A DNA stretch of 46,380 bases from an uncultured Clostridium sp. (GCA_946497695.1 CAMMLJ010000012.1:1-46380), one strand, 5' to 3'; positions 17,730 through 27,831 are shown, counted from the first letter of the stretch. The notes: generated by a model from the sequence alone, not told the origin. Translations and numbers: made by a program.

Positions 17730-18494
17730 TTATATACTATAGTCATATAATTTGTCTTTGTATTCTATTATAATACCTTTAGACATGTTCTTAAATAATT
17801 TTGTTTTTACTTTAGAACTTAAGTAATCATAGTTTTTGTTACTATCTCCACTAACATATACATATATTGTTGGAGAAATTTTGTCCATTCTTTCTTTTAT
17901 TTTGTCCAACATTTCTAAAACATTAAAATTCTTTATTGTTTTAATAATTGGCTCTATAAACTTTTTATTTTCTTTAGTTAAAACACTTTTTACCAAATCC
18001 AATTGTTCTTCTGGTGTTAGTGTTAAAGATTCATATATTGCATTTTGTGTAAATAACTTAGAAAATGCATCAAGCTCTTTATATTCTGTTGTGTCATCAT
18101 TTTCGTGTACTTTTATAAAGTCTTTTAGAATCTTTTCTTCATTAACATCAAATTCTTTGTTTAAACCTTTATAGTTCTTAAAGAACCCTGATTCTCTAAA
18201 TTCTGGTGTTGGGATATCATATACTATTTTTTCTTCTGGCTTTTTAATTTCTGGTATCTCTATGATTTCCCCATTTTCTCCTGATTGTTTAGCTTCGTTT
18301 AAACGTTTAATTTGCTCTGATAATATTTCTATTTCTTTTTCTTTTTCAGCTATTATATAGTCAAAGTCTTGTAGTTTATCTAAAAAGTACTTTTTGGTAC
18401 TATTATTAATTCTCTTTACTAAGTTTTTAAACATAAAGAATGTGAAGATAAACATTATTAAGACTATTACAACCGCTGGTATTATTAGTTCCAT
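17730..18494 (-). CDS. Fused b-delta-like peripheral stalk protein
   Basis: This 254-aa protein joins a b-like half to a delta-like half. The N-terminus is one membrane helix (about 3-24, IIPAVVIVLIMFIFTFFMF), followed by a charged coiled coil rich in Glu/Lys (about 45-70). The C-terminal half is helical and ends with KGIIIEYKDKLYDYSI, resembling the delta C-terminus (GGIxIxIGDxxxDxSI). It would tie alpha-beta to the membrane as a stator. Fused b-delta subunits are known in mycobacteria, but the domain arrangement here looks independent. Start chosen at 18494: the GTG at 18503 belongs to the AGGTG ribosome site, which stands about 7 bases before this ATG. It lies just after c and before alpha. 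Confidence 0.7.
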   Translation of the reverse strand: MELIIPAVVIVLIMFIFTFFMFKNLVKRINNSTKKYFLDKLQDFDYIIAEKEKEIEILSEQIKRLNEAKQSGENGEIIEIPEIKKPEEKIVYDIPTPEFRESGFFKNYKGLNKEFDVNEEKILKDFIKVHENDDTTEYKELDAFSKLFTQNAIYESLTLTPEEQLDLVKSVLTKENKKFIEPIIKTIKNFNVLEMLDKIKERMDKISPTIYVYVSGDSNKNYDYLSSKVKTKLFKNMSKGIIIEYKDKLYDYSI

Positions 18495-18506
18495 AATTTT
18501 CACCTA

Positions 18507-18758
<252 letters not shown>

Positions 18759-18769
18759 TCACCCTCCTT

Positions 18770-20242
18770 TTAATAATTTCTATATTTTGCTTGAATATTT
18801 GTATTAACTACAGTTCCGTCATGTGATGTTCCTTCTAGTTGTACTGTGATTTCACTTCCATAATTTTCATATGTAAGTACATCTGACCAACCATCAGCTT
18901 TTACAGCTTGTGTTAAGTTTACATCCATGTCACTTTCTTTTACACCATCAACGTATAGTGCAATTTTTGCATAATCAAATGCATAATTTTGATCTAATTT
19001 TAGATTAAAATATACTTTTTTACTTCCTGTTCCTACTCTTGTGATATCAATACTTGCATTGATTTTTGTTGTTCTTACAGATAATACATCTTCTATATTA
19101 TCTACAACTTCATTAGCCTCTGTTATTTCTTTATATCCTAATGTTATTTTGTATTCTGTATTTGGCTCTAAGTCTGTTAACCTATATGTTGTAGCATTTT
19201 TATCTAATGCTATTGTGTTTTCATATCCTACAGCCTCTACAAAAGCATAAACTGTTTGATATCTATTTTGTGGATCTTGTACTGCATATTCTATATCTAT
19301 GTAAGAAGATGTAGCTATTGCTCCTCTTAGGCTTACACTCTTAGATAATGGTGTTTGATTTGTGCTTGAATTACTGTTGTTTATTATTGTACTTCCACCA
19401 TTTCCTGCATTTCCACTTGTTCCTGCATTTGTTCCTGATTGGTCTCCACCTTGGTTGTTTATTACAGATCCATCTGCATTTTGACCATTTCCAGAATTAT
19501 CGCTTCCGCTTTCTGAAGTTCCTCCATTGTATTCTGGAATTAGATTTTGCCAATCCATATCTTTTTCTTCTTCTTTTTCTACATATTCGTTTGTACTTCC
19601 TATAATATCTTTTAAGTTAATTTCTTCATTTCCTACTATCAACTTTTCATTTGCTATATCAAATCTATATGAACTTGTAGAAAGTACAATTGGATTTATT
19701 GTTCTTGCATATATTTCGTTATTTAATAATAAAGTATTTCCTGATTTATCTATAATTATATATAGATATTTTGAAGTACTTATACTTCCAGATTCATTTT
19801 TTATAGAATTGCTTATCATTAAATATTGTCTATCTGCAATTTTATAAAATGCATCTTCTGAAGTATTTCTTATTGTTGTATCTTTAGAATATTTTTCTAC
19901 TTGTCCATCTAATAAGACTTTAAATACCTCTCCATATAATGTAACTTGTGAATTGTTTCCATTAAAGCTTACTACTTCTGGATTTAATTTATATGTTTCG
20001 TTTGTATTATCTAATGTTAAATAATAATTTCCATCCCATTTTTTCGTAATTGTTCCAGCTTCTTCTGGTTGTAATGGTTCATATTCACTATCATATAATG
20101 TTACATTACTTTCTATTCGGTATTCCTCTACTTCATGATTTAAGGCTAATCGTAGACAAGTAATTAATAATATGACTATTATGATTATTATAATTGCAAA
20201 AATTGCAAATCTTTTTTTATTTCCTGCTGCTAATGATCTCAA
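18770..20242 (-). CDS. Membrane-anchored surface protein with Gly/Asn-rich linker and Fn3-like domains
   Basis: This 490-aa protein has one membrane helix (about 12-32) near its start, with a short positive cytoplasmic tip, so most of it lies outside. A beta-rich domain (about 35-230) is followed by a low-complexity Gly/Ser/Asn/Gln linker (about 245-305) and then fibronectin III-like sequence (EYAVQDPQNRYQTVYAFVEA ... LEPNTEYKITLGY, and one further domain). The domain order copies the start of the 1818-aa and 2882-aa proteins. The TTG at 20240-20242 is preferred over the GTG at 20249 because AGGGGTG sits at proper spacing from TTG but overlaps the GTG. It lies 17 bases before c, so it belongs to the ATPase operon. 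Function unknown. Confidence 0.75.
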   Translation of the reverse strand: MRSLAAGNKKRFAIFAIIIIIIVILLITCLRLALNHEVEEYRIESNVTLYDSEYEPLQPEEAGTITKKWDGNYYLTLDNTNETYKLNPEVVSFNGNNSQVTLYGEVFKVLLDGQVEKYSKDTTIRNTSEDAFYKIADRQYLMISNSIKNESGSISTSKYLYIIIDKSGNTLLLNNEIYARTINPIVLSTSSYRFDIANEKLIVGNEEINLKDIIGSTNEYVEKEEEKDMDWQNLIPEYNGGTSESGSDNSGNGQNADGSVINNQGGDQSGTNAGTSGNAGNGGSTIINNSNSSTNQTPLSKSVSLRGAIATSSYIDIEYAVQDPQNRYQTVYAFVEAVGYENTIALDKNATTYRLTDLEPNTEYKITLGYKEITEANEVVDNIEDVLSVRTTKINASIDITRVGTGSKKVYFNLKLDQNYAFDYAKIALYVDGVKESDMDVNLTQAVKADGWSDVLTYENYGSEITVQLEGTSHDGTVVNTNIQAKYRNY

Positions 20243-20270
20243 ATTATTCACCCCTATTTTTTAGTATGGA

Positions 20271-20290
20271 GGGGGAAAAACTATTCCCCC
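20271..20290. promoter_or_regulatory. GC-rich hairpin between the two surface-protein genes
   Basis: GGGGGAA and TTCCCCC (7 bp) form a compact stem with a 6-base loop in the 44-base gap between the 1818-aa and 490-aa genes. No T-run follows it on the minus strand, so it is more likely an RNA stability or partial-attenuation element than a terminator. It stands out in such AT-rich sequence. Confidence 0.5.
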
Positions 20291-20295
20291 ATTAT

Positions 20296-23200
20296 TTAGT
20301 TTGCTATATAAATATGTTCTACACTTGCTGTGTCTACAATGTCGCCATTTTCATCAAAGAATTGTATCTCGATATAATATCTACCTTCTGTTGGTAAATT
20401 TTTATTTAATGTAAATGAATAGTATGTCTCATTATCTGTGATAGATGTAGTTTGTTTTGGTGTAAAGTCTTCTGTATCACTTTGGTTATATCCACTTGTA
20501 TTGTAGATAGAATATTTAATTTGTTTTATTTCATTTATTTTATAACTATTGTAGAATAATAAGTCTATCTTATTTGTTTCTGTGCTATTGTTTACAGATG
20601 TTATATTACCTGCTGATATACCACTTTCATTTATTGGTTCTACTGTTCTTGTACTTCTATTGTCATGTGTATATGGCTCTTGTCCATCATTTGTGTAGTC
20701 TAAGTCAAAGTTTACTTCTAATGTATAACTTTGGTCTTTTGCTACATTTTCTAAGATAAATTCATTATTTACGTCAGTTGTATTATATTCTCCTTTGTAT
20801 TCTTCAGGAGTAATTTCTTCGTAATTTTGATTATAAATTTTTACTGTATATTTATCATTTACAGCTATTTTATCATCATCATACATTGTTACTGTAAATC
20901 TTATTTTTGTTCCTGTTTCTATTGTTCCATCTTCTTTTACTGTATCTTGACGATAACCTTGTATAGCTACTAGTGGTGATGATAATGGTTCTAAATAGAA
21001 TTCTTGTTCTTTTGTTCCTAAATCTATTTCTCTTTGTCCACCCTCTGCACTTTCATCAGCTATAATTGCAATTGGTGTTATGACTATTTTATATCTTGTT
21101 CCAAATGTAAATATACTTCCTGGATTTGCAGAAATACGTTCTTCCATTTGTGATTTTGGTAAATCATCCTCAAAGTTTGCTACCTCTTCTGTGTAATCTT
21201 GTGTTTCATCACTCCATCTATATATTACATGTCTTAATTTTTGATATCCTAATACTTTATCTAATGTATATGTTACTTTTACATATTTTTCATTATATGT
21301 TACTGGATCATATACTACATTAATATTGTCTACATTTACATTTGCTAATGTAGAGAAATAATAATATCTTCCAACTGTATCTGCATCTACGTCATATAAG
21401 TATTTTTCTGTATAACTTTGTGATGCATCATTTTTATTACGTATATTTGTTTTAAATCTTATGTAATAATATGTTTTTGGTTCAAGATTATTTATTTCTA
21501 TAGTTCCAGCAAAATCACTTACTGGTATTTCTATATCTCTTACCTTTTCACTATTACTTAGGTTTTCATCTGTTTTCCATAATTCTGCAATTATTTTATT
21601 GTCTTGTATTTCGATTGTATCCTTTGTTATTAAAGTAGCATTAATTTGTACTCTGTCTAATTCTTCATTTATGTCTAATTCACTTGTACTACCATCTTTT
21701 AATAAACTTATTCCTGGGATAATTAAGTTAAACTTAATTATATTACTTCCATCTGTTGTTAATTTTTGTAAACCAATTTCTTTTTGTAATACTACATCAT
21801 TTTGATATGTAAATCCGTTTTGTGAATAACTTAATTCTAATGCTGTAATACTACTGTCAATTGGGTTTATTAAATTATATGTTTCTGAAGTTTCACTATC
21901 TGTATTTGCATTTGTTGATTCGAACATATTACTATTAACAGATGTTGTTGGAACTAAATTTCCTTCTCTATTTATAGAATAGTAGTAAACCTCTTCTCCT
22001 GATCTATATGTTCTTTGATATGCTACATAATCACTTTGTGTATCATATCCTGTAACTCCTGTATCATAGTAAGCTTCTACTGTTACTTCAGTTTCTAAGT
22101 CTAGTAAGTCTGATATATCATTAAAGCTTACTGTTAACATATTGTTGTTTACAACTTGTAAGTCTTGTACTATTCTAACTGTTCTACTTGCTGTATCTTC
22201 GAAAGTTACTTTTAATGCTGTTATTCTATCTAATTTTGCTTCATCTCCAGAAACAGTTATACTTACACTATTTTCTTCTAATTCAACTCTATATGTTAAA
22301 TCTGATATATCAATTTTTCCTTCGAAATATTGATATCCTAATGTTGTTTCTGTTGCTGTGTTTATTTTAATTAGTCTTGTTGCTGTTCTTATTTCTAAGT
22401 TTCCTGCAATTAAGTTTTCAAATGTAACTTCTTCAAATGTATTTCCTGTATTTGCATTAATTGCTTTTGTATCTTTTTTGTTACTTGTATTTATATATGC
22501 ATAAAATTCATCTTTTTCTAATGCATTATCTATATCAGCACATTTATATTTATATGTTATTGTATTTTCTGTTGAGATAGATGGATACATTATGATTCTA
22601 GGTGCTTGTTTTTGTGCTGTTACTGTTTGTGATCTTAATGTAACATTGTCTGTTGGTAATGGCCATTCTGTTTCTCCTGTTCCATCATGGTTTAAGTCTA
22701 AATATACTTTATATGTAAAGTAATAACTATTACCTCTTCTAGCTTGATCTGTATCTTGAGTTCCATATTTTGTACCATCTCCAACATCGAATGTTGCTGA
22801 AGGTATAACTCCATCTTCTCCTACTTCAAGTTCTTGTGTTGCAATTACTTGTCCTGTTGAACTATCTATCATTGTGTATACAACACTTGTTGCATAATTT
22901 TGACTATTATCATATTTAGCTTGAGCTTTATATCCAACAACAGTTTGGGCATCTAATTCTGCTCTTGGACTTTCTATATCACGATTTCTTATTGGTGTAA
23001 CATCTATTGCTTGTTCTGTTTGTGTTGGATAATCTGGAATATATCCGTTTGCTGTTATTACATAATAGTTATATCCTAAACCTTCTGTTAAAGGTATTTT
23101 ATTTCCTCCATCATATGTATAGTCAAAAGCATTTAATACTTCAATTGTATATTTTTGATCCCTAAAGTCTTTATTTTCTGCTCCGAAGAATTTTGGTGTT

Positions 23201-25752
23201 ATTGTTTTTGATGTATCATAATATTCTTCTTTTATCTTACTCTTGTATGGATCTTGTGAGTATTCATCTTTTATATTTACTGTTCTTATTGGTGTTCCTG
23301 GCATAGTTACAGTTCCATCTGCATTTTCGATTGGTTGACCTGCATAAATTCTAAACTCTAGATTTGCTAATGTATTAGCTTCCAAGTCTTTTAATGTTTC
23401 ATCATCTGGATTTACTGTATCTATACTTCCACTTGTGTCATCATTTACTCTTCTTAATTTAAAGCTAAGGTTAAATGTATTTCTTGTATCTTCATTGTTT
23501 TGTATAAATGAACCCATTAATGTGTCTGGTGTTAATGTTTTTATAATTGCTCCACCAATGTAACATTCATCTATTGGATCATTTTCATCTTTTAGATCAA
23601 CTGTTGTATAAACTCTAAATTTATATGTTTCATTACTTCTTAAGTCATTTACATCAATTGGTATTGTAAGTCCTCCGTGATATGAAAATTGTCTTGTATA
23701 GCCTGTTGAATCTGTATATGTTACTAATAATGTATTTGTTTCGTCTGTACTAATTGTATTGTTTGGATCTTCTATTATTAATTTTCCTTGAATTCTTTCG
23801 TATGTAATTGTTTCTTTTTCAAATCTTACTGTTGGGAAAGCAACACCATCCATTTTCATAATGTCACTGTATTCACTTTCATACTCAACAATTTTTTCAT
23901 TATCATTAAATAATGCTATTACTTTAAATGTATATGGTACACCTCTTGATAAGATTTTTTCATCTACATTTACTATTATTTCTTCATTACTTGAAACTTC
24001 TTTTGTATATACTGGAGCTTCGTCTAATCCAGTTCTTGTATCATATATTTCATATCTATATCCTTGTATTCCATTATCTGGATCTACTACATTTGTTAGT
24101 TTTAATGTAAATGTAGAGTCCCTTTTGTTCATTTCATATTCTGGTCCACTTATTTCTGGTTTATCTTTTAATGTTGTAAATGTTTTTTCTTGTTCAAAGC
24201 CATTAGAAATTATTTGTCCATCATATAATACATTTGTTAATTTAATTGTATATTCTGTATTTGATTGTAGTCCTATAAATTCTGCTGTTTGTCCAGCTAA
24301 AGTTCCATTTCCTACTTCATATGTTTGGTCTACTGTTCCTGAACTTGATACTAAAGATAATTGTGCACTCTTTACTTTTGAATCTGAATCTACAGAAACT
24401 TTAAATTTTAAAGAGCTATTTGTAAATACATCTTTTTCGAATGTTATTCCAACACTTTTTGTTCTAAATATTTTGTATACAAAGTTTTTAGTATATGTTA
24501 TTCCATCTACATCATAAGCAGATTCTACTACTAATGTATAATCTGTATTTGGTGTTAATGTTGAAACTGAAACATCTATATTATATGTTCCTATAGATTC
24601 TTCTCTTGCATATACTGTTTTTCCAGTAGAATTTTCTAGTATTTTTATGTATGAATTTCTAACAAGTCTTGCTTCATCATCTTGAATTGTTATTTGAGCA
24701 TTTACACTTATTGAATCCACATTAAAACTTTCTACATTAAATACAGGAGCTACAAGTTCTGGTAAATCTTGAACTATAGATTCTGATCCTCCGCCATTTA
24801 CTTGTGAATTTGAAGAACCACCTTCTCCTGTTCCTGTAGTTCCATCTGTTCCTACAGCTCCTTCACCTGTTTGAGCACTTCCACCTTGTCCTGCAACTCC
24901 ATCATTTTCTCCATTGTTTGCATTTTCAGCATCTTGAGCTGCTTGTTGTGCATCTACTTGGTTTTGTAATATACCTTCTATTTCATTTAGGTCATTATTT
25001 TCTTGTTCAGGTTGTTCTTGAATTTCTACATTGTCATCAGAGTCTATTACCATATTAGCTAGGTTCATTCTTGTTTCGCCATTTTTACTAACTGTTTTAC
25101 TTTGTAGATTTATCTCTATATTATCTGGTAATTTTATATTTACATTGCTAGAAATTGTTTGATATATAATTTCTTGATTATATATTTTTATAACTTGATT
25201 ATCTAAATATTCTAATTCTAAATAACCATTTATTTCTTTTGTTGTTCCATCATTAAATGAAACTGTCATTCCATTTCCAGCTATTAAATATTTAGTATCA
25301 GAAATTTTCCATATTAAATTAGTAAATTGTAGTCTTCCATTTAGATGATTTATCCAATAGTTATCACCTTGTTTGTTTACTACTTGGTTTGCAGCGATAC
25401 TATAATATGTAATTGGATCTTGTTCTATATTAGCAAGGTTTATTAATACACCTTTCTTTAAACTACTTATAGATCCATTATTATAGTGTATGAAGTTATC
25501 TTTTCCTGTTGTAACTTCATCTCCGCTGGTATCTTTAAAAATAACCTTTTGATTATTTTTAATTTTGTATTCCTCATCTGCATTGAAATAATACTTATCT
25601 ATTTTTTGGCTCTGACTACTTGCACTTTGCAATATATATCCAGGGTCTTCAAAAACTTTGGTATTTTCTTTTTGCACATTGTAAACATTATAAACTAATA
25701 ATCCTGCTAGAATTATTCCAATGCCTACTATAAAAAATATGTATTTTTTCAT
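20296..25752 (-). CDS. Large membrane-anchored surface protein with many Fn3-like repeats
   Basis: This 1818-aa protein leads the ATPase cluster. It has an N-terminal membrane helix (about 4-24) and a beta-rich membrane-proximal domain (about 30-230). A Gln/Asn/Gly-rich linker (about 240-330) follows, and then roughly a dozen Ig/Fn3-like repeats of 100-150 residues. Repeat hallmarks such as LTPNTDYTLVVES, LQSNTEYTIKLTN, LRSNETYKFRVYT and LEPKTYYYIRFKT mark the F-strand Tyr regions. There is no C-terminal membrane segment and no LPXTG, so it is tethered only at its start and would reach far from the cell. A candidate promoter lies about 40 bases upstream, making this the first gene of the operon. 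Likely an adhesin or filament; no enzyme motif was seen. Confidence 0.8.
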   Translation of the reverse strand: MKKYIFFIVGIGIILAGLLVYNVYNVQKENTKVFEDPGYILQSASSQSQKIDKYYFNADEEYKIKNNQKVIFKDTSGDEVTTGKDNFIHYNNGSISSLKKGVLINLANIEQDPITYYSIAANQVVNKQGDNYWINHLNGRLQFTNLIWKISDTKYLIAGNGMTVSFNDGTTKEINGYLELEYLDNQVIKIYNQEIIYQTISSNVNIKLPDNIEINLQSKTVSKNGETRMNLANMVIDSDDNVEIQEQPEQENNDLNEIEGILQNQVDAQQAAQDAENANNGENDGVAGQGGSAQTGEGAVGTDGTTGTGEGGSSNSQVNGGGSESIVQDLPELVAPVFNVESFNVDSISVNAQITIQDDEARLVRNSYIKILENSTGKTVYAREESIGTYNIDVSVSTLTPNTDYTLVVESAYDVDGITYTKNFVYKIFRTKSVGITFEKDVFTNSSLKFKVSVDSDSKVKSAQLSLVSSSGTVDQTYEVGNGTLAGQTAEFIGLQSNTEYTIKLTNVLYDGQIISNGFEQEKTFTTLKDKPEISGPEYEMNKRDSTFTLKLTNVVDPDNGIQGYRYEIYDTRTGLDEAPVYTKEVSSNEEIIVNVDEKILSRGVPYTFKVIALFNDNEKIVEYESEYSDIMKMDGVAFPTVRFEKETITYERIQGKLIIEDPNNTISTDETNTLLVTYTDSTGYTRQFSYHGGLTIPIDVNDLRSNETYKFRVYTTVDLKDENDPIDECYIGGAIIKTLTPDTLMGSFIQNNEDTRNTFNLSFKLRRVNDDTSGSIDTVNPDDETLKDLEANTLANLEFRIYAGQPIENADGTVTMPGTPIRTVNIKDEYSQDPYKSKIKEEYYDTSKTITPKFFGAENKDFRDQKYTIEVLNAFDYTYDGGNKIPLTEGLGYNYYVITANGYIPDYPTQTEQAIDVTPIRNRDIESPRAELDAQTVVGYKAQAKYDNSQNYATSVVYTMIDSSTGQVIATQELEVGEDGVIPSATFDVGDGTKYGTQDTDQARRGNSYYFTYKVYLDLNHDGTGETEWPLPTDNVTLRSQTVTAQKQAPRIIMYPSISTENTITYKYKCADIDNALEKDEFYAYINTSNKKDTKAINANTGNTFEEVTFENLIAGNLEIRTATRLIKINTATETTLGYQYFEGKIDISDLTYRVELEENSVSITVSGDEAKLDRITALKVTFEDTASRTVRIVQDLQVVNNNMLTVSFNDISDLLDLETEVTVEAYYDTGVTGYDTQSDYVAYQRTYRSGEEVYYYSINREGNLVPTTSVNSNMFESTNANTDSETSETYNLINPIDSSITALELSYSQNGFTYQNDVVLQKEIGLQKLTTDGSNIIKFNLIIPGISLLKDGSTSELDINEELDRVQINATLITKDTIEIQDNKIIAELWKTDENLSNSEKVRDIEIPVSDFAGTIEINNLEPKTYYYIRFKTNIRNKNDASQSYTEKYLYDVDADTVGRYYYFSTLANVNVDNINVVYDPVTYNEKYVKVTYTLDKVLGYQKLRHVIYRWSDETQDYTEEVANFEDDLPKSQMEERISANPGSIFTFGTRYKIVITPIAIIADESAEGGQREIDLGTKEQEFYLEPLSSPLVAIQGYRQDTVKEDGTIETGTKIRFTVTMYDDDKIAVNDKYTVKIYNQNYEEITPEEYKGEYNTTDVNNEFILENVAKDQSYTLEVNFDLDYTNDGQEPYTHDNRSTRTVEPINESGISAGNITSVNNSTETNKIDLLFYNSYKINEIKQIKYSIYNTSGYNQSDTEDFTPKQTTSITDNETYYSFTLNKNLPTEGRYYIEIQFFDENGDIVDTASVEHIYIAN

Positions 25753-25794
25753 AGCTCTTTTCCCTTTCCTATTTGTTTTGTTTATATCAAAAAA

Positions 25795-25823
25795 ATGTTA
25801 TCATAGAAAAAATTTCATTTCAA
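25795..25823 (-). promoter_or_regulatory. Candidate promoter of the F1-like ATPase/surface operon
   Basis: On the minus strand TTGAAA (25818-25823) and TAACAT (25795-25800) are 17 bases apart and about 45 bases from the start codon of the 1818-aa gene. The -10 box is weak. No other good promoter is seen between this gene and the epsilon gene, which supports a single long transcript. Confidence 0.4.
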
Positions 25824-25997
25824 TATATAGATTTTTCCATTTTTTTTGATTTCGTTTTGTTTACTTCTACCTCTTTACGGAAGGTCATTTTAGAGTTTTT
25901 GACTTTTATTTTTTTCATAATATTAAATTATTATGACATTTTAAAAAATATGTTTTTTATTGTCATTGTTCTTTCATTGTATCTTGTAAAACCCTTA

Positions 25998-26058
25998 GGG
26001 ATTTGGGAACATTCCTTTTTTCCCGAAGAGGGATTTGGGGACGTTCCTAAAATCCCTC
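25998..26058. repeat. Two adjacent GGGATTT-type palindromes
   Basis: The first (25998-26024) has short arms GGGA/TCCC around TTTGGGAACATTCC. The second (26028-26058) has perfect 9-bp arms GAGGGATTT/AAATCCCTC around GGGGACGTTCCTA. They lie side by side in the gap upstream of the ATPase cluster. The rest of this 450-base gap is T-rich and I see no gene in it. Confidence 0.75.
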
Positions 26059-26090
26059 TTTTCTATTTTTGGTATAATTAGTTTTTCCAT

Positions 26091-26136
26091 TAAAAAACAG
26101 CACCTTTTGATTTTTACAATCTTAAGATGCTGTTTT
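26091..26136 (-). terminator. Intrinsic terminator after the ATPase remnant
   Basis: On the minus strand AAAACAGCA pairs with TGCTGTTTT (9 bp, extendable by CTT/AAG past a mismatch), followed by six Ts. It would end transcription before the F1-like cluster and isolate that cluster from the accessory patch. Confidence 0.7.
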
Positions 26137-26202
26137 CTTCTTCATCTGCTTCTACTAGTTTATAACTTAAGAACTCTTTTGCTTTTATGTCATATTCATC
26201 TC

Positions 26203-26472
26203 CTACTTTTGCTTATCTCTATTTACTCCATCAATCTCTATAATATCTTTATCTAGTACAGCCTCAATATAACTTCTAGTAATTTTCATAGCTCCATTAA
26301 CACTAATATTTACTGCTTCAGGCCAACCACCTTTTACAATCAGTTCCGCTAATCTTTTTAACTCTACCTTTTTTACGAGCTTTTTTTTCACTTTATTTTC
26401 AAATAAATCTTTTAAAGAAACCTCTCCTGATGAATCTCCAGATTCATATAAAGATATTGTATACATTTTCAT
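26203..26472 (-). pseudogene. Fragment of a DUF4143-family AAA ATPase
   Basis: The 89-codon frame holds the middle of an AAA_14/DUF4143-type ATPase. YTISLYESGDSSGEVSLKDL matches the MSLYESG(E/D)S segment just after the ATPase core, and ELIVKGGWPEAV matches the next conserved region. The P-loop, Walker B and nuclease-like C-terminal domain are all missing. A TGA stops the frame just upstream of the first Met. After the stop, another frame stays open at 26114-26205 (VGDEYDIKAKEFLSYKLVEA), suggesting a frameshift or fusion with a second decayed gene. It is not the duplicate of the neighbour at 26526, whose sequence differs. Not expected to function. Confidence 0.75.
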
Positions 26473-26525
26473 TCATCCAATAGCATTGTGCATTTTTTGA
26501 CTACTTTGTTGTGCAATTTTTGACT

Positions 26526-27722
26526 TTAAAAATCTTCATTTAACAAAAAGTCAAAAACATTCAAATTCTTTATTCCATTAGTTGACATATCCACATCATC
26601 TAAAGATATTACATATTTTGGATAATTGTCTTGTATACTCTTATATGCTCCAAATTCCCTATTTATTGTTTCTTCGGAATTTAAATATAAGCTTACTTGA
26701 ATATACTTAATCTTTTTATCTTTTATAGCTACAAAATCGACTTCTGCATCTTTTAATTTTCCTATATAAACATCATATCCTTTAAAAATTAATTCATTAT
26801 ATACCAAATTCTCTAAACAAATTGAATAATTAGTTTCTTTATTTGTATTTTTTATCTTTTTCACTCCAAGATCTGATACATAATATTTATTTAATGTTTT
26901 TAAAATACTTTTACCATGTATATCATATCTGTATACTTTGTTAATAATAAAAGTCGAACATAATGCTTCTATATAGTTATATAAAGTTTCTGCAGATACT
27001 TCTCTATATTCATTTTTTAAATATTTCAAGACATTAGTTGCAGAAAATTCTCTTCCTTCAGTTTCTAAAATATATTGCCATACTTTATTAAATAAAGTAA
27101 TATCTTTTACTCCCAATCTCTCTACAACGTCCTTTAAAACAATAGAATCATATACATCTGATATATAATTTAATTTAGTAATATCCTCTTTAAATGAAAA
27201 CCTTTGTGGTAAGCTTCCCCATTCAAAAATATCAAACAATAATTTTTTATAATCATTTGTATTTGTTATTTCTAGTGCTTCAGAAAAGCTAAGAGGATTT
27301 ACTTTAAAACTAACATATCTACCTGTTAAGTCAGTTGAAAGTTCTTTAAATGTCATCTTGCTGTTTGAACCAGTTATAAAAATACTACATTGATTCGTTA
27401 TACGAAGTGAATTTATTCCTTTTTCAAAATCTTTTACTTTTTGTATTTCGTCTAAAAATATATAGTATGTTTTATTATCTTTAATTTGTTGTTTTATATA
27501 ATTATTTAAATCTATTGCATTTTTTATAAAACTGTAATCTAACGATTCAAAATTTATATATATAATATGGCTTTCATCAGTTTTATCTTTTAGTAATTCA
27601 TCCTTAATTTGATTTAATATTACTGATTTACCAGCTCTTCTTAAACCATATATTATTTTAATTAAACTATTTTCTTTATAAAATGGTCTTATTCTTTTTA
27701 AATAATATTCTCTTTTTAACAT
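26526..27722 (-). CDS. AAA ATPase with DUF4143-type C-terminal domain
   Basis: This 398-aa protein has an AAA_14-type ATPase core with Walker A GLRRAGKS (about 27-34) and Walker B YYIFLDEIQ (about 88-96), sensor-like SIFITGSNS, and the LTGRYVSFKVNPLSFSEAL turn typical of the family. A winged-helix-like middle follows. The C-terminal part has YNELIFKGYDVYIGKLKDAEVDFVA, where ExxVYNEL and the DAEVDFVA strand recall the PD-(D/E)XK-like domain of DUF4143. Such genes are common in gut Firmicutes and their role is not settled. Start set at 27722 because GAGGTGA precedes this ATG by 6 bases. It has its own consensus promoter and an adjacent palindrome. Confidence 0.85.
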   Translation of the reverse strand: MLKREYYLKRIRPFYKENSLIKIIYGLRRAGKSVILNQIKDELLKDKTDESHIIYINFESLDYSFIKNAIDLNNYIKQQIKDNKTYYIFLDEIQKVKDFEKGINSLRITNQCSIFITGSNSKMTFKELSTDLTGRYVSFKVNPLSFSEALEITNTNDYKKLLFDIFEWGSLPQRFSFKEDITKLNYISDVYDSIVLKDVVERLGVKDITLFNKVWQYILETEGREFSATNVLKYLKNEYREVSAETLYNYIEALCSTFIINKVYRYDIHGKSILKTLNKYYVSDLGVKKIKNTNKETNYSICLENLVYNELIFKGYDVYIGKLKDAEVDFVAIKDKKIKYIQVSLYLNSEETINREFGAYKSIQDNYPKYVISLDDVDMSTNGIKNLNVFDFLLNEDF

Positions 27723-27741
27723 AGTTTTCACCTCTAATTTA

Positions 27742-27769
27742 ATTATAACAGATTATTTTATTTTTTCAA
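27742..27769 (-). promoter_or_regulatory. SigA-type promoter of the AAA ATPase gene
   Basis: TTGAAA (27764-27769) and a perfect TATAAT (27742-27747) are 16 bases apart on the minus strand. The leader would be only about 13-15 nt before the start codon. Confidence 0.7.
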
Positions 27770-27770
27770 G

Positions 27771-27831
27771 TTATTTCGATGTATCGAAATAACTTTCTTT
27801 TTTTGACATTTTTTTCGTTGTATCGAAATAA
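27771..27831. promoter_or_regulatory. Tandem TTTCG(A/T)TGTATCGAAATAA boxes, candidate operator
   Basis: The first box is a perfect palindrome with 10-base arms TTATTTCGAT and ATCGAAATAA around GT (27771-27792). It touches the -35 box of the AAA ATPase promoter. A second, imperfect copy lies at 27813-27831, 39 bases away in the same orientation. The placement suggests a regulator-binding site for this gene. Confidence 0.55.

Noticed and set aside
23861..24517. Plus-strand open frame of 218 codons inside the 1818-aa gene
   Set aside because: It lies wholly opposite a gene with clear Fn3-like repeats and has no promoter or ribosome site.
26473..26525. Direct repeat TTGTGCATTTTTTGACT / TTGTGCAATTTTTGACT as a transposon target duplication
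   Set aside because: The copies are almost adjacent, with no element between them, so it is more likely a small slippage duplication.
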